This document shows, in pieces, positions 17,106-26,951 of a stretch of DNA of 64,000 nt. Made by a program: the position numbers and the translations under genes. Every line of letters begins with the position of its first letter. Within the stretch, counting starts at the first letter, position 1. Origin of the DNA: Thioalkalivibrio nitratireducens DSM 14787 (GTDB lineage Bacteria; Pseudomonadota; Gammaproteobacteria; Ectothiorhodospirales; Ectothiorhodospiraceae); NCBI RefSeq assembly GCF_000321415.2, contig NC_019902.2:3348001-3412000 (forward strand). The letters run 5' to 3'. The notes under the pieces were generated by a model. It was not told the origin of the DNA, made no database searches, and worked only from the letters and a program-made list of their open reading frames with translations.

Positions 17106-17370
17106 GGCACTCCTCCCGTCGGATCCAGCCCGCTCCGCAACGACCGTCCCCAGCAGACTCGGGAGGGACCTCGCCGCCGGAAGCGGGGACATGTCGGATT
17201 CCGGATGCCGCCACAGGGCAAGCGCCCGGAAACGCGTAGCCAGGAAGCATAGTCCATATATAAGCGAATGCCAATATACACGCCGCCCGCAGTGTGGCCT
17301 TGCCGCAGCGGGCAGCTACCATGGTAGTGTGTCAGGGTTTGGAATGACCAGACCCAGGAGGGCGCATCCC
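17106..17370. promoter_or_regulatory. Divergent promoter region, AT-rich core
   Basis: The 265 bases between the rhodanese gene and the rightward 103-aa gene contain a distinctly AT-rich patch near 17255-17281 (CCATATATAAGCG, CCAATATAC) in otherwise GC-rich DNA. It is the likely promoter and control zone for both directions. No exact -35/-10 pair can be assigned. Confidence 0.35.
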
Positions 17371-17682
17371 GTGGAGAAAAGTGCGTTCAGGCCCGACGGC
17401 CATTATGCCGTGACCCTCCGCAACCGCGACGGACGGCTGCGTCCGGCCAACCTCTACGTGCACCGGACCGAGGACGATTACATGATCGCCCGACACACCT
17501 CGGGGCAGCACATCGGCCTGTTGGTCAAACTTCGCTATGATGACGTGGTCAGAATCGTGCGGACCCACCCGGTACTGGATCGCAAGCGCTTCATGCTTCC
17601 GGAAGCAATGCTGAAACCGAGCCTGTGGGAATCGCGCGACAGCATGCGGACGTATTCCTCGGCACCCGGCCTGGGCAAGTAG
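17371..17682 (+). CDS. Small conserved unknown protein
   Basis: A 103-aa soluble protein of mixed strand character (YAVTLRNRDGRLRPANLYVH; KLRYDDVVRIVRTHP). I do not recognise the family. The start was set at the GTG at 17371 because AGGAGG lies exactly 9 bases upstream; an ATG at 17344 lacks such a site. It precedes the M48 protease gene by about 54 bases, so the two may form an operon. Confidence 0.6.
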   Translation: MEKSAFRPDGHYAVTLRNRDGRLRPANLYVHRTEDDYMIARHTSGQHIGLLVKLRYDDVVRIVRTHPVLDRKRFMLPEAMLKPSLWESRDSMRTYSSAPGLGK

Positions 17683-17736
17683 CCTGGCCCCTGGAGGACC
17701 GGGTTGCGAGTGTCCGCCACCACGGACTCTCGATCG

Positions 17737-19161
17737 ATGAAAAGCCCCCTCACCGTTCTGCTGTTCCTCGCGACACTGGCGCTGGGCACCGGCACGCTCG
17801 CCCAGTCACCCCGACTGCCCAGCCTCGGCGATGCCTCGGGCGGTCTGCTGACCACCACCGAGGAGCTTGAACTGGGACGATCGCTGCTACGCGAGATCCG
17901 GCGTGCAATGCCGCTGGTCGACGACCCGGAGATCAACTTCTACCTCGACGCGTTGGGGCAGCGGCTGGTTTCGAACGCGCCCGACACCACCGGCGCCTTT
18001 CACTTCCTGGCGGTCGACAACCGCCAGATCAACGCCTTCGCGATGCCCGGAGGGATCGTGGGCATGCACAGCGGCCTGATCCTGGAAACGCGGGACGAGG
18101 CCGAGCTTGCTGCGGTGATGGCGCACGAAATCGCCCATGTCACGCAACGCCACATCGCCCGCATGTTCGCGCGCGGGCGCGACATCAACTTCGCCACCGG
18201 GCTGGCGGTACTGGCCGGGATCCTGGCTGCCAGCATCGATCCGCAACTGGCCCAGGCCGCGATTACCGGGGGGATGGCTGCTGGCATCCAGTCCCAGATC
18301 GACTACACCCGCGCCAACGAGGCCGAAGCCGACCGTGTCGGCATCCAGGTGCTGGCATCGACGGGGTTCGATCCGCATGCGATGGCAGACTTCTTCGAGC
18401 GCCTGCAGGAACTGACCCGCGGGGCCGAAGACGCGGTGCCCGAGTACCTGCGAACGCACCCGGTGACCCTGGGCCGCATCAGTGACGCGCGCGGCCGTGC
18501 CGAACAGATTCAGGGCAGCTTCACCCGCGACGAAACCGGTGCCTTCCCGTGGGTGCAGGCCCGGGTGCGAGCACTGGGAGACCCCCAGCGCAGCGTGCGA
18601 CGCTTCACGGCCACCAGCGACCACGATCCGGTTCAGCTCTACGAGGCCGCTGTCGCATATCTCGAGCTGGGCCAGACCCGCGAGGCGGCGAGACTACTTG
18701 ACCGTATTCCCCCGCTCGAAGCGCCGACCCTTACGCTGACGCTTGCCGAGGTCGCACAGATGCGGCGCCGGAACGACCATCCTGCGGCACTCGAACGGCT
18801 CGATGAACTCGACTCGATCTATCCCGGCAACCCGGTGGTTCGGCAGCTGCAGGCCCGGGTGCTGCACGAATCCGGCAGGCACGGAGACGCGGTACGGGTC
18901 GTGGATCGACTGCTGCGCAACCAGATCACCCCGGACCCCGCCCTGCTGCGCCTGAAGGCCGAGGCCGCCGACGCCGGCGGCCGCATCGCGGTCAGCCGTG
19001 AAGCGATGGCCGAGTATTTCTTCCACCGAGGCCAGTACACGGAGGCCGTGCGCCAGTTCGATGATGCACTGGCGGCGCGGGACGCCAGCCCGCGGGACAT
19101 CGAACGGATCGAACACAAGCGGGACACGGCCCGCCAGGTCGCGCAGGACATGCCACGCTGA
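17737..19161 (+). CDS. Periplasmic M48 metalloprotease with TPR domain (BepA-like)
   Basis: A 474-aa protein with a signal peptide (MKSPLTVLLFLATLALGTGTLA). HEIAHVTQRH is the zinc-binding HExxH motif and EAEADRVG supplies the third ligand; this is the Ste24/BepA M48 family. The C-terminal ~200 residues are TPR-like helical repeats (AVAYLELGQTREAARLLDRI). BepA-type proteases act in outer-membrane protein assembly and quality control. The start at the ATG at 17737 puts the signal peptide at the N-terminus. Confidence 0.88.
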   Translation: MKSPLTVLLFLATLALGTGTLAQSPRLPSLGDASGGLLTTTEELELGRSLLREIRRAMPLVDDPEINFYLDALGQRLVSNAPDTTGAFHFLAVDNRQINAFAMPGGIVGMHSGLILETRDEAELAAVMAHEIAHVTQRHIARMFARGRDINFATGLAVLAGILAASIDPQLAQAAITGGMAAGIQSQIDYTRANEAEADRVGIQVLASTGFDPHAMADFFERLQELTRGAEDAVPEYLRTHPVTLGRISDARGRAEQIQGSFTRDETGAFPWVQARVRALGDPQRSVRRFTATSDHDPVQLYEAAVAYLELGQTREAARLLDRIPPLEAPTLTLTLAEVAQMRRRNDHPAALERLDELDSIYPGNPVVRQLQARVLHESGRHGDAVRVVDRLLRNQITPDPALLRLKAEAADAGGRIAVSREAMAEYFFHRGQYTEAVRQFDDALAARDASPRDIERIEHKRDTARQVAQDMPR

Positions 19162-19285
19162 GCAGCGGCGGGCACCACCATGGGGAATGAAGGCCTGTGG
19201 CCACGCGTCCTGTAGATTGTTTGCTCCCTGTCGTGTCGTACGGAGCCGCTGGAACCCTACCCACTCAACTGGAGGTTGAACACCG

Positions 19286-21058
19286 ATGCTCATGAACCGT
19301 CGCCAATTCCTGCAGATCCTGGCCGCCGCCAGCGTCGCGGGCTTCCCGCTGCACAGTTTCGCCGGCAGCAACGGCCGCTCGCTGTACGATCTGCCCCGCT
19401 ACGGCAACGTCAGCCTGCTCCATTACACGGACTGCCACGGACAGCTGAACCCGGTCTACTTCCGAGAGCCCAACATCAACATCGGCGTTGCAGGGATGCG
19501 CAACCAGCCCCCGCACCTGGTTGGCGAGGCACTGCTGAAGCACTTCGGCATCGACGGCGGTGGCAAGCTGTCGCATGCGTTCACCTACCTGGACTTCGTC
19601 AAGGCAGCCGAGCAGTACGGCCGCGTCGGCGGTTTCGCGCACCTGTCCACACTGGTGAAACAGATGAAAGCTTCGCGGCCGGGCGCACTGCTGCTGGACG
19701 GCGGCGACACCTGGGGCGGCGGCACCGGCACCGGCGTCTGGACCTACGCGCAGGACATGGTCGATGCACAGAAGCTGCTGGGCGTCGACGTCATGACCGG
19801 GCACTGGGAATTCACCTACGGCGCCGACCGCGTATCGGAGATCGTCGAGAACGACTTCGCCGATGCGGGGATCGACTTCGTTGCGCAGAACGTGACCGAC
19901 GTCGACTGGGGCGACCAGATCTTCAAGCCCTACGTGATCCGCGAGATCAACGGCGTGAACGTGGCCATCGTCGGCCAGGCGTTCCCGTACACCCCGATCG
20001 CGAACCCGCGCTTCATGGTCGAGCAGTGGACCTTCGGCATCCGCCCGGACGACATGCAGCGCCAGGTCAATGCAGCCCGTGCCGAGGGCGCCGAGATCGT
20101 CGTGGTGCTGTCGCACAACGGCATGGACGTGGACCTGAAGATGGCCAGCATGGTCGACGGCATCGACGCGATCTTCGGCGGCCACACGCACGATGGCGTG
20201 CCGGCACCGACCCCGGTGAAAACCCCGAACGGCGGCACCTGCTTGGTGACCAACGCGGGTTCCAACGCGAAGTTCCTCGGCGTGATGGACTTCGACTTCC
20301 GCGACGGCAAGATCCAGGGCTGGAAGTACAACCTGCTGCCGGTGTTCTCGAACCTGATCGAGGGCGACGCCGAGATGCAGGACTACATCACCACGATGCG
20401 CAACCAGGAGGTCACCTTCGACGGCGAGACCTTCAACATGGAGCAGAAACTATCCGAGGAACTGGCGGTCACCGAGAGCCTGCTGTTCCGTCGCGGCAAC
20501 TTCAACGGCACCTTCGACCAGTTGATCGTCGACGCGTTGAACGAACAGATCGATGCGCAGATCGCGTTCTCGCCGGGCTTCCGCTGGGGCACCTCGGTGC
20601 TGCCGGGAATGCCGATCACCTTCGAACACGTGATGGACCAGACCGGCCTGACCTACCCGGCTGTGACCCGAAACGTGATGACCGGCGCACAGATCAAGAC
20701 CATCCTCGAGGACGTCGCCGACAACCTGTTCCACGAGGATCCGTTCTTCCAGCAGGGCGGCGACATGGTCCGCGTCGGCGGCCTGAAGTACGCGATCAAC
20801 CCGGGCAACAGTATTGGCGAGCGCATCCTCGAGATGGAGTTCGACGGCAAGCCGCTGGATCCCGACAAGGAATACGTGGTGGCGGGCTGGGCCAGCGTGC
20901 AGGAACAGCCGGCGGGCGACACCGGGCGCAAGATCTGGGACGTGGTCACCGACTACCTGCGCGACCGCAAGACCGTGCGCATCGACGACCTGAACGAACC
21001 CGTGGTCAAGGGGGTCGGCGAGGACAACCTCGGCTACGTGCCGACCGCGAAGACCTGA
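19286..21058 (+). CDS. soxB: SoxB thiosulfohydrolase
   Basis: A 590-aa periplasmic dimanganese thiosulfohydrolase. It hydrolyses the terminal sulfonate from SoxY-bound S-thiosulfonate, releasing sulfate. R5R6 in MLMNRRQFLQIL begin a twin-arginine signal ending at SFAG. Metal-site motifs are HYTDCHGQ, LLDGGDTWGGG, DVMTGHWEFTYG, LSHNGMDVD and FGGHTHDGVP. The C-terminal 5'-nucleotidase-like domain is complete. GGAGG precedes the ATG. No other sox genes are in the window, so it stands apart from soxYZ/AX, as in other sHdr organisms that use a partial Sox system. Confidence 0.95.
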   Translation: MLMNRRQFLQILAAASVAGFPLHSFAGSNGRSLYDLPRYGNVSLLHYTDCHGQLNPVYFREPNINIGVAGMRNQPPHLVGEALLKHFGIDGGGKLSHAFTYLDFVKAAEQYGRVGGFAHLSTLVKQMKASRPGALLLDGGDTWGGGTGTGVWTYAQDMVDAQKLLGVDVMTGHWEFTYGADRVSEIVENDFADAGIDFVAQNVTDVDWGDQIFKPYVIREINGVNVAIVGQAFPYTPIANPRFMVEQWTFGIRPDDMQRQVNAARAEGAEIVVVLSHNGMDVDLKMASMVDGIDAIFGGHTHDGVPAPTPVKTPNGGTCLVTNAGSNAKFLGVMDFDFRDGKIQGWKYNLLPVFSNLIEGDAEMQDYITTMRNQEVTFDGETFNMEQKLSEELAVTESLLFRRGNFNGTFDQLIVDALNEQIDAQIAFSPGFRWGTSVLPGMPITFEHVMDQTGLTYPAVTRNVMTGAQIKTILEDVADNLFHEDPFFQQGGDMVRVGGLKYAINPGNSIGERILEMEFDGKPLDPDKEYVVAGWASVQEQPAGDTGRKIWDVVTDYLRDRKTVRIDDLNEPVVKGVGEDNLGYVPTAKT

Positions 21059-21088
21059 CCTCGCCGGGCACGCTCGGCACAGGACCGG

Positions 21089-21117
21089 AACCCCGCCATG
21101 CGGCGGGGTTCTTTCTT
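21089..21117 (+). terminator. Intrinsic terminator of soxB
   Basis: AACCCCGCC and GGCGGGGTT form a nine-base-pair stem with a four-base loop, followed by CTTTCTT, 31 bases after the soxB stop. Confidence 0.85.
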
Positions 21118-21182
21118 GGCGCTTCGCCTCCGGCCGGATGGATGGGACTCGCGATATCGATGCCGCGGAAACGAGGAGCGCG

Positions 21183-22268
21183 TCAGGATTCGGCGACGCG
21201 CAGGCGCTCGGCGACACGGGTCAGCAGTTCGTAGCTGATCGTGCCGGCCGCGCGGGCGATGCGTGCGACCGGCAGCCCCTGCCCCCAGAGCGTGACGCTA
21301 TCCCCGACCCTGGCCTCTGGAACGCCGGTCAGATCAATCTCGAGCATATCCATCGACACCCGACCGATCAGCGGGCATTCACGCCCGTGCACCCGCACGG
21401 GCGTTCCGGAAGGTGCGTGCCGAGGATAGCCGTCCGCGTAACCGATCGCGACCACTCCGGCCCGCGTCGGCCGCTCCGCGGTCCAGGTCGCACCATAGCC
21501 CACGCTGGCCCCGGGCTCGAGGGACTTCAACGCGATCAGCGGCGCGGTCACCGTCATTGCCGGACGCAGCCCGCGTTCCGGGCCGTTCTCGCCGTCAAGC
21601 GGGCTCGCGCCGTAGAGCATGATCCCCGGGCGGAGCCACTCGCCGAGCTTCGTCGCGCTGGCAAGCCCCGAGACCACGGCGGCGGAATTCGCGAAACTGC
21701 GCTTTCCAGGAAGTTCCGCTACTGCATGCGAGAAGGCCTCCAGCTGCACCGCGTTCTGCGGGTGTTCAGGCTGGTCGGCACAGGCCAGGTGCGTCATCCA
21801 GTGCAGGCCGTTTCGGGCAGCCGGATGGCGGTGCAGCTGGGCGTACAGCGACTGCGCCTTCAACGGCACGAAACCGAGCCGGTGCATGCCCGTATCGAGC
21901 TTGATCCACAACCCGGGCAGCGGCTCACGCAGCGCCTCCAGTCCCGGAAGCTGTGCCTCCTCGTGCAGCACCGGCTGTAGGTCGTGCGATGCACAGAGCC
22001 GCCATTCGGCCGCGCTGCGCGGCCCCTGCAGCACCAGGATCGGTGCGCCGATACCGACGTCGCGCAACGCCCGCGCCTCTTCCAGGCAGGACACCGACAG
22101 CCCGTCGGCTACGTCCTCCAGCACGCCGGCCGCCCACTCCATCCCGTGCCCGTAGGCATCGGCCTTGATCACCGTCCAGACATGGCGGCCGGGTGCCAGC
22201 GAGCGCGCCAGTGCCAGATTGTGGCGCAGCGCCCGCGGACTTCGATGGATGACGGCGGCACGCTTCAC
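21183..22268 (-). CDS. alr: Alanine racemase
   Basis: A 361-aa PLP enzyme that interconverts L- and D-alanine for peptidoglycan. K35 in WTVIKADAYGHG is the PLP lysine. VGYGATW carries the second catalytic tyrosine, and RVSMDMLEID is a conserved PLP-phosphate/active-site segment. Its ATG overlaps the dnaB stop (ATGA), so it is translated with dnaB. Confidence 0.95.
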   Translation of the reverse strand: MKRAAVIHRSPRALRHNLALARSLAPGRHVWTVIKADAYGHGMEWAAGVLEDVADGLSVSCLEEARALRDVGIGAPILVLQGPRSAAEWRLCASHDLQPVLHEEAQLPGLEALREPLPGLWIKLDTGMHRLGFVPLKAQSLYAQLHRHPAARNGLHWMTHLACADQPEHPQNAVQLEAFSHAVAELPGKRSFANSAAVVSGLASATKLGEWLRPGIMLYGASPLDGENGPERGLRPAMTVTAPLIALKSLEPGASVGYGATWTAERPTRAGVVAIGYADGYPRHAPSGTPVRVHGRECPLIGRVSMDMLEIDLTGVPEARVGDSVTLWGQGLPVARIARAAGTISYELLTRVAERLRVAES

Positions 22269-23626
22269 GCCTCGGCGCCGACACCGTAGACGTCGGGGTG
22301 ATAATTCTCGAAACGCGTGTACTGGCCCCGGAACGTCAGGCGCACCGTCCCGATCGGGCCGTTGCGCTGCTTCGCCACGATGATCTCCGCGGTGCCCTTG
22401 TCCGGGCTTTCCTCGTTATAGACCTCGTCACGATAAACGAAGACGATCAGGTCCGCGTCCTGTTCGATCGCGCCCGATTCGCGCAGGTCGGACATCACCG
22501 GGCGCTTGTTGGGGCGCTGCTCCAGCGAGCGGTTCAGCTGCGAGAGCGCGATCATGGGAACACTCAGTTCCTTGGCCAGCGCCTTCAGCGAGCGCGAGAT
22601 CTCGGAGATCTCGGTCGCGCGGTTCTCGCGCCCGCCCGGCGACTGCATCAGCTGCAGGTAGTCGACGACGATCAGGCCCAGCCCCTTGTGCTCGCGCATC
22701 AGGCGCCGCGAACGGGCGCGCAGCTCGGTCGGCGACAGCGCCGGGGTATCATCGATGTAGAGCGGGGCTTCCGACAGCATCGACACCGCACTGGTCAGCC
22801 GCGGCCAATCGCCATCGTCGAGGCGGCCCGAGCGCAGTTTTTGCTGGTTGATCCGCCCCATCGACGACAGCAGGCGCATTGCGATCTGCTCGCCGGGCAT
22901 CTCCATGCTGAACACCGCGATCGGCTGCGCCGTCTTCATCGCCACGTACTCGGCGATGTTCATCGCGAAGCTCGTCTTGCCCATCGAGGGCCGCCCGGCC
23001 ACCACGACCAGGTCACCCGGATGCAGCCCCGAGGTCAGCTCGTCCAGATCCTGATACCCGGTCGGGGTGCCGGTGATCGGGCTCTTGGTTTCGAACAGGT
23101 ACTCGATCTGTTCCACTGCGGCCGCGAGCAGCGGCTTCATGCCCCGAAAGCCCTGGGTTCCGCGGGCCCCGTGCTCCGCGATCCCGAACACCTTCTGTTC
23201 GGCCAGGTCGAGCAGTTCCCGCGTCGGCCTGCCCTCAGGGACAAACGCCGAATCGGCGATCTCGGTGCCTACCGCGATCAGCGAGCGCAGCACCGAGCGA
23301 TCGCGCACAATGTCTGCATACGCGCGGATATTCGCGGCGCTGGGGGTCTGCGACGCCAGCTGCCCGAGATAGGCCAGTCCCCCGGCGTCCTGCAGTTCGC
23401 CGGTAGTCTGTAGTTGCTCCGCGACCGTGACCATGTCGAACGGAGCGTTGCGGTCCGCCAGCGCCGCCACCGCCCGGAAGATCAGCCGATGATCGTGGCG
23501 GTAGAAATCGTCGGCGCCGAGCCGGTCGGCGATGCGGTCCCAGGCATCGTTGTCCAGCATCAGCCCGCCGAGCACGGACTGTTCCGCCTCGACCGAATGC
23601 GGAGGAACCCGGATACCAGAGGTCAT
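22265..23626 (-). CDS. dnaB: Replicative DNA helicase DnaB
   Basis: A 453-aa hexameric 5'-3' helicase. The N-terminal primase-interacting domain (EAEQSVLGGLMLDNDAW) is followed by a RecA-like ATPase: Walker A GRPSMGKTSFA, Walker B GLIVVDYLQLM, and QLNRSLEQRPNKRP with DLRESGAIEQDAD. Length and order are normal for the family. The rplI-dnaB-alr arrangement is usual in gammaproteobacteria. Confidence 0.97.
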   Translation of the reverse strand: MTSGIRVPPHSVEAEQSVLGGLMLDNDAWDRIADRLGADDFYRHDHRLIFRAVAALADRNAPFDMVTVAEQLQTTGELQDAGGLAYLGQLASQTPSAANIRAYADIVRDRSVLRSLIAVGTEIADSAFVPEGRPTRELLDLAEQKVFGIAEHGARGTQGFRGMKPLLAAAVEQIEYLFETKSPITGTPTGYQDLDELTSGLHPGDLVVVAGRPSMGKTSFAMNIAEYVAMKTAQPIAVFSMEMPGEQIAMRLLSSMGRINQQKLRSGRLDDGDWPRLTSAVSMLSEAPLYIDDTPALSPTELRARSRRLMREHKGLGLIVVDYLQLMQSPGGRENRATEISEISRSLKALAKELSVPMIALSQLNRSLEQRPNKRPVMSDLRESGAIEQDADLIVFVYRDEVYNEESPDKGTAEIIVAKQRNGPIGTVRLTFRGQYTRFENYHPDVYGVGAEA

Positions 23627-23688
23627 CGCCGACTAGTGGCAACAGCAACGCACACTCCGCCCGCGACCGGGCGGAGTGACCGCGTCGA

Positions 23689-24138
23689 TCATTCCTCGCC
23701 GATCACGATCACGCGGATCTGTGCGTTTACGTCGGTGTACAGGTGCACCTCGAGCTCGTACTCGCCGGCCTGGCGCAGCGGGCCCTCGGGCAGGCGCACC
23801 TCCCGCTTTTCGACTTCGATCCCCCGAGCCGTCACTGCATCGGCGATGTCCGCAGCGCCGATCGAGCCGAACAGTTTACCTTCGCCACCTGCCTTCGCGG
23901 TGATCTCCACCACCATGCCATCCAGGCTTTCGCGGCGCGCCTCGGCGGCGGCCAGCGCCTCGGCGGCGGCACGTTCGAGTTCCGCACGGCGTGCCTCGAA
24001 CTCGGCGATGTTCTCGGGCGTGGCAAACTTGGCTTTGCCCCGGGGCAGCAGGTAGTTACGGGCATACCCCGGACGCACGCGAACCTTGTCGCCCAGACCG
24101 CCCAGATTGTCGACCTTTTCCAGCAGAATGACTTCCAT
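23689..24138 (-). CDS. rplI: 50S ribosomal protein L9
   Basis: A 149-aa L9: [19 protein letters not shown] is the signature N-terminal domain binding 23S rRNA; a long connecting helix and the C-terminal domain ([15 protein letters not shown]) follow. The start at 24138 gives the canonical N-terminus. Confidence 0.97.
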   Translation of the reverse strand: MEVILLEKVDNLGGLGDKVRVRPGYARNYLLPRGKAKFATPENIAEFEARRAELERAAAEALAAAEARRESLDGMVVEITAKAGGEGKLFGSIGAADIADAVTARGIEVEKREVRLPEGPLRQAGEYELEVHLYTDVNAQIRVIVIGEE

Positions 24139-24366
24139 CGTGGTTTTCCTGTAAAGCTGAAACGTTGAATGAATCCACACCGGCCGCGCAAGTGTACACG
24201 CGAACCCCGGGCCGAGCATGCTCGGCGTGGGCACCGCCCCGAACCGGGAATCGTCGCGCGGGTTCCCGCGGCCTTTGCGCAGCGGCCACCGGACGATCGT
24301 CGCGACACTGCCGGGGCTCAGTCAGGCGCCCCGGCACCCGGCAGAAGGGGGTTGTCGCGCGCGCCT

Positions 24367-25281
24367 TTAGTCCCCCGACCCCTTGTCCTGTGCCGCCAGG
24401 CGCTCCCGCAGCCGCGTCACGCCGTCGACCGCGCCGAGAGCCGTGATCAGCAGGAACATCTGCGGCAGCGCCAGAACCAGCAACACGTACAACCCCACCA
24501 GCCAGAACGCGTTCATGCTTCGGGCATGGGTCAGGCCGTGCATCACCGCGAGTCCCTGCAAGAAGAACAGCACGGCGAGGATAAAGGCGAGTTCCAGCGC
24601 CAGCGGCGTGGCCAGCAACTGCCCAGCCAGCGCGAGCCCGACCATCGCCAGCGCGGGTCCGGGGCCCAGTTGCAGCGCACGGAACTCGGTTCCGAAGGCC
24701 CCAGGGTTATACAGCAGCGCCTGCCAGTACCGTGCGATCACCAGGCTGAGCACCATGCTCAGCAGGAAGATCCCGGCAAGCAGGCCGGTCAGGAACGGTG
24801 CGACCTGAACCAGCACCCCTTCCAGGTCCTCTGCCTGGGTGCCGTTTGCCTCGATGAACGGCGCGAGCATCTGCACCCCCACTGCCACCCACGCCGACTC
24901 GAGGTCCGGCACCACCAGCCGCGCTGTCAGCACCAGCGCTCCGGCCACCACCGCCGCCACCGACAGCGTGACGCGCCAGGAAACGGACTGCCGGAGCACC
25001 TCGCCCATCGCCGCGACCGGGAGCCACTGCGCGAGCCCGGCGAACACTCCGACCAGCGGTGATCCGCCCGTCAGCGCAAACACCACCGCGCCGAGGAACA
25101 GGGAACCGAACCCGGCGACGAACAGCGCCTGCCCGATCCCCAGGCGCAGCGCGACCAGCCCGACCACCGCGCCGCTGAGGATCGCGACCGGCGGAACGAA
25201 GACCCCCAGCGCGCCCAGTGCCGCGACGGATCCGACGGCCCGCCACCGGCCCTGCATCGCAAAATCGGCCAGTACGCGCAT
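24367..25281 (-). CDS. DUF2232 membrane protein between rpsR and rplI
   Basis: A 304-aa integral membrane protein with about eight hydrophobic segments (VAALGALGVFVPPVAILSGA; GIFLLSMVLSLVIARYW; LVGLYVLLVLALPQMFLLIT). A YybS/DUF2232 protein at this position is common in gammaproteobacteria; its function is unknown. Confidence 0.75.
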   Translation of the reverse strand: MRVLADFAMQGRWRAVGSVAALGALGVFVPPVAILSGAVVGLVALRLGIGQALFVAGFGSLFLGAVVFALTGGSPLVGVFAGLAQWLPVAAMGEVLRQSVSWRVTLSVAAVVAGALVLTARLVVPDLESAWVAVGVQMLAPFIEANGTQAEDLEGVLVQVAPFLTGLLAGIFLLSMVLSLVIARYWQALLYNPGAFGTEFRALQLGPGPALAMVGLALAGQLLATPLALELAFILAVLFFLQGLAVMHGLTHARSMNAFWLVGLYVLLVLALPQMFLLITALGAVDGVTRLRERLAAQDKGSGD

Positions 25282-25308
25282 CGGCGCCTCCCGCGAGCCG
25301 GAAGCGGT

Positions 25309-25536
25309 TCAGAACTGGTTGTCGGTATACGGCAGCAGAGCCAGGAAACGGGCACGCTTCACTGCAGTCGCCAGCTGGCGCTGGTAGCGAGCGCTGGTCC
25401 CGGTAACCCGGCTGGGCACGATCTTGCCCGTCTCGGTAATGAAATTCCTGAGCAGATTCAGATCCTTGTAGTCGATGTACTCGATGCCTTCGGCAGTGAA
25501 ACGGCAGTACTTGCGACGGCGGGAAAAACGGGCCAT
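25309..25536 (-). CDS. rpsR: 30S ribosomal protein S18
   Basis: A 75-aa S18 with the typical [12 protein letters not shown] start, [12 protein letters not shown] core and basic [19 protein letters not shown] end. It lies between rpsF and the DUF2232 gene. Confidence 0.97.
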   Translation of the reverse strand: MARFSRRRKYCRFTAEGIEYIDYKDLNLLRNFITETGKIVPSRVTGTSARYQRQLATAVKRARFLALLPYTDNQF

Positions 25537-25590
25537 GGGAGAGCTCCTCGAAATGGGATGGACAGCAGGGAAACCGGGATGGGAACGCGG

Positions 25591-26013
25591 CTATCCGCGC
25601 GCACGGGGCCGCGCGTCGCCTTCATCTTCTTCATCCTCGTCACGATCGCTGCGATCTTCGCGGCGGCCGCGACCTTTACCGGTCTCCTCTTCCTCGCGGC
25701 CCTTGGCCAGCGGCGAGGGCTCGGTCTCAGCCTTGTCCATCCGGACCACCAGATGGCGCAACACCGCGTCGTTGAACCGGAACGCGCTGACCAGTTCGTC
25801 CAGCGCCGCTTCGCCGGCCTCGACGTTCATCAACACATAGTGCGCCTTGACCAGCTTCTCGATCGGGTAGGCGAGTTGGCGGCGGCCCCAGTCCTCGAGC
25901 CGGTGGACGACACCCTCCTGGGCCTCGATCATGCTGCGATAACGCTCGACCATCGCCGACACCTGCTCGCTCTGGTCAGGATGGACCATGAACACCACTT
26001 CATAGTGACGCAT
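25591..26013 (-). CDS. rpsF: 30S ribosomal protein S6
   Basis: A 140-aa S6: [18 protein letters not shown] and [20 protein letters not shown] are diagnostic. The C-terminal ~35 residues form a mixed acidic and basic charged tail ([20 protein letters not shown]), longer than usual. Such tails are a site of glutamate addition by RimK in E. coli; whether that happens here is unknown. Start at 26013. Confidence 0.96.
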   Translation of the reverse strand: MRHYEVVFMVHPDQSEQVSAMVERYRSMIEAQEGVVHRLEDWGRRQLAYPIEKLVKAHYVLMNVEAGEAALDELVSAFRFNDAVLRHLVVRMDKAETEPSPLAKGREEEETGKGRGRREDRSDRDEDEEDEGDARPRARG

Positions 26014-26189
26014 GTAACGCTCCTTTCGGGTAACAGCCTCCCGCCAGGGACGAACCCGGAAGTGAGGCAAGAAGTCGCCGATACCGGCGAGAAAAACGCG
26101 GCAGCTTAAACCAGGTCACCCCGGCGGTGCAAGCCTGGAAACGCATGGCATCATCAGGTCGCCGCCGCGGCGGTTCGAGCACCGTGCGC

Positions 26190-26951
26190 CTACTGCGCTC
26201 TCCCGCGCCGGATGGCGGCCTGGCGCTGCCGCACGGCTTCGAACAGCGCGATGCCGGTGGCGACCGAGACATTGAGGCTGCCGACGGTGCCCAGCATCGG
26301 GATTGCCGCGAGATGATCGCAGTGCTCGCGGGTCAGGCGCCGCAGCCCCTCGCCCTCGGCGCCGAGCACCAGCACCGTGGGAACCGTCAGGTCCAGGTCA
26401 TACAGCGTGCCGCCGGTATCGCCGGCCAGACCGACCACCCAGAAGCCCTGGTCCCGGAGCTGGCGCAGGGTACGGGCAAGATTCGCGACCGCCACCACCG
26501 GCACGGTCTCGGCGGCGCCGGACGCGGCCTTCGCGGCCGCCGGGGTCAACTGGGCACTGCGGTCGCGCGGTACGATGACCGCCGCGGCGCCGGCGGCGTC
26601 GGCACTGCGCAGGCAGGCACCCAGGTTGTGCGGATCGGTCACCCCGTCGAGCGCCAGCAGCAGGGTAGCCCCCGCCGCGACCCGATCTGCCAGGTCGACC
26701 TCGGTCGCGCGGTCGCGCGGCTTCACCCAGGCCAATACCCCCTGGTGCCTCAGCCCGCCGGCGGCGCGCTCGAGCCGCTCGCGCTGGACCCGCTCCACGC
26801 TGATACCGAGCGCCCGGGCACGGGTCGCGACCGCCGCGACCCGGGCATCAGCGGCGCCTGCCGCCACCTGTATCCGCTTGACCCGCTCGGCCCCGTGGCT
26901 CAGCAGCGCCTCCACCGCATGCAGCCCCCCGACCACCTCGGGCGTGTTCAC
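26190..26951 (-). CDS. rlmB: 23S rRNA (guanosine-2'-O-)-methyltransferase RlmB
   Basis: A 253-aa SpoU/TrmH-type methyltransferase. The N-terminal substrate-binding domain (GGLHAVEALLSHG) precedes the knotted SPOUT domain with VTDPHNLGACLRSADAAG, GAEGEGLRRLT and GSLNVSVATGIALFEA. It should 2'-O-methylate G2251 (E. coli numbering). The GTG start overlaps the rnr stop (GTGA), so the two genes are coupled. Confidence 0.95.
   Translation of the reverse strand: MNTPEVVGGLHAVEALLSHGAERVKRIQVAAGAADARVAAVATRARALGISVERVQRERLERAAGGLRHQGVLAWVKPRDRATEVDLADRVAAGATLLLALDGVTDPHNLGACLRSADAAGAAAVIVPRDRSAQLTPAAAKAASGAAETVPVVAVANLARTLRQLRDQGFWVVGLAGDTGGTLYDLDLTVPTVLVLGAEGEGLRRLTREHCDHLAAIPMLGTVGSLNVSVATGIALFEAVRQRQAAIRRGRAQ

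Noticed and set aside
19276-21234. 652-codon frame overlapping soxB on the same strand
   Set aside because: It is an Arg-rich out-of-frame translation of soxB, which is intact in the other frame.
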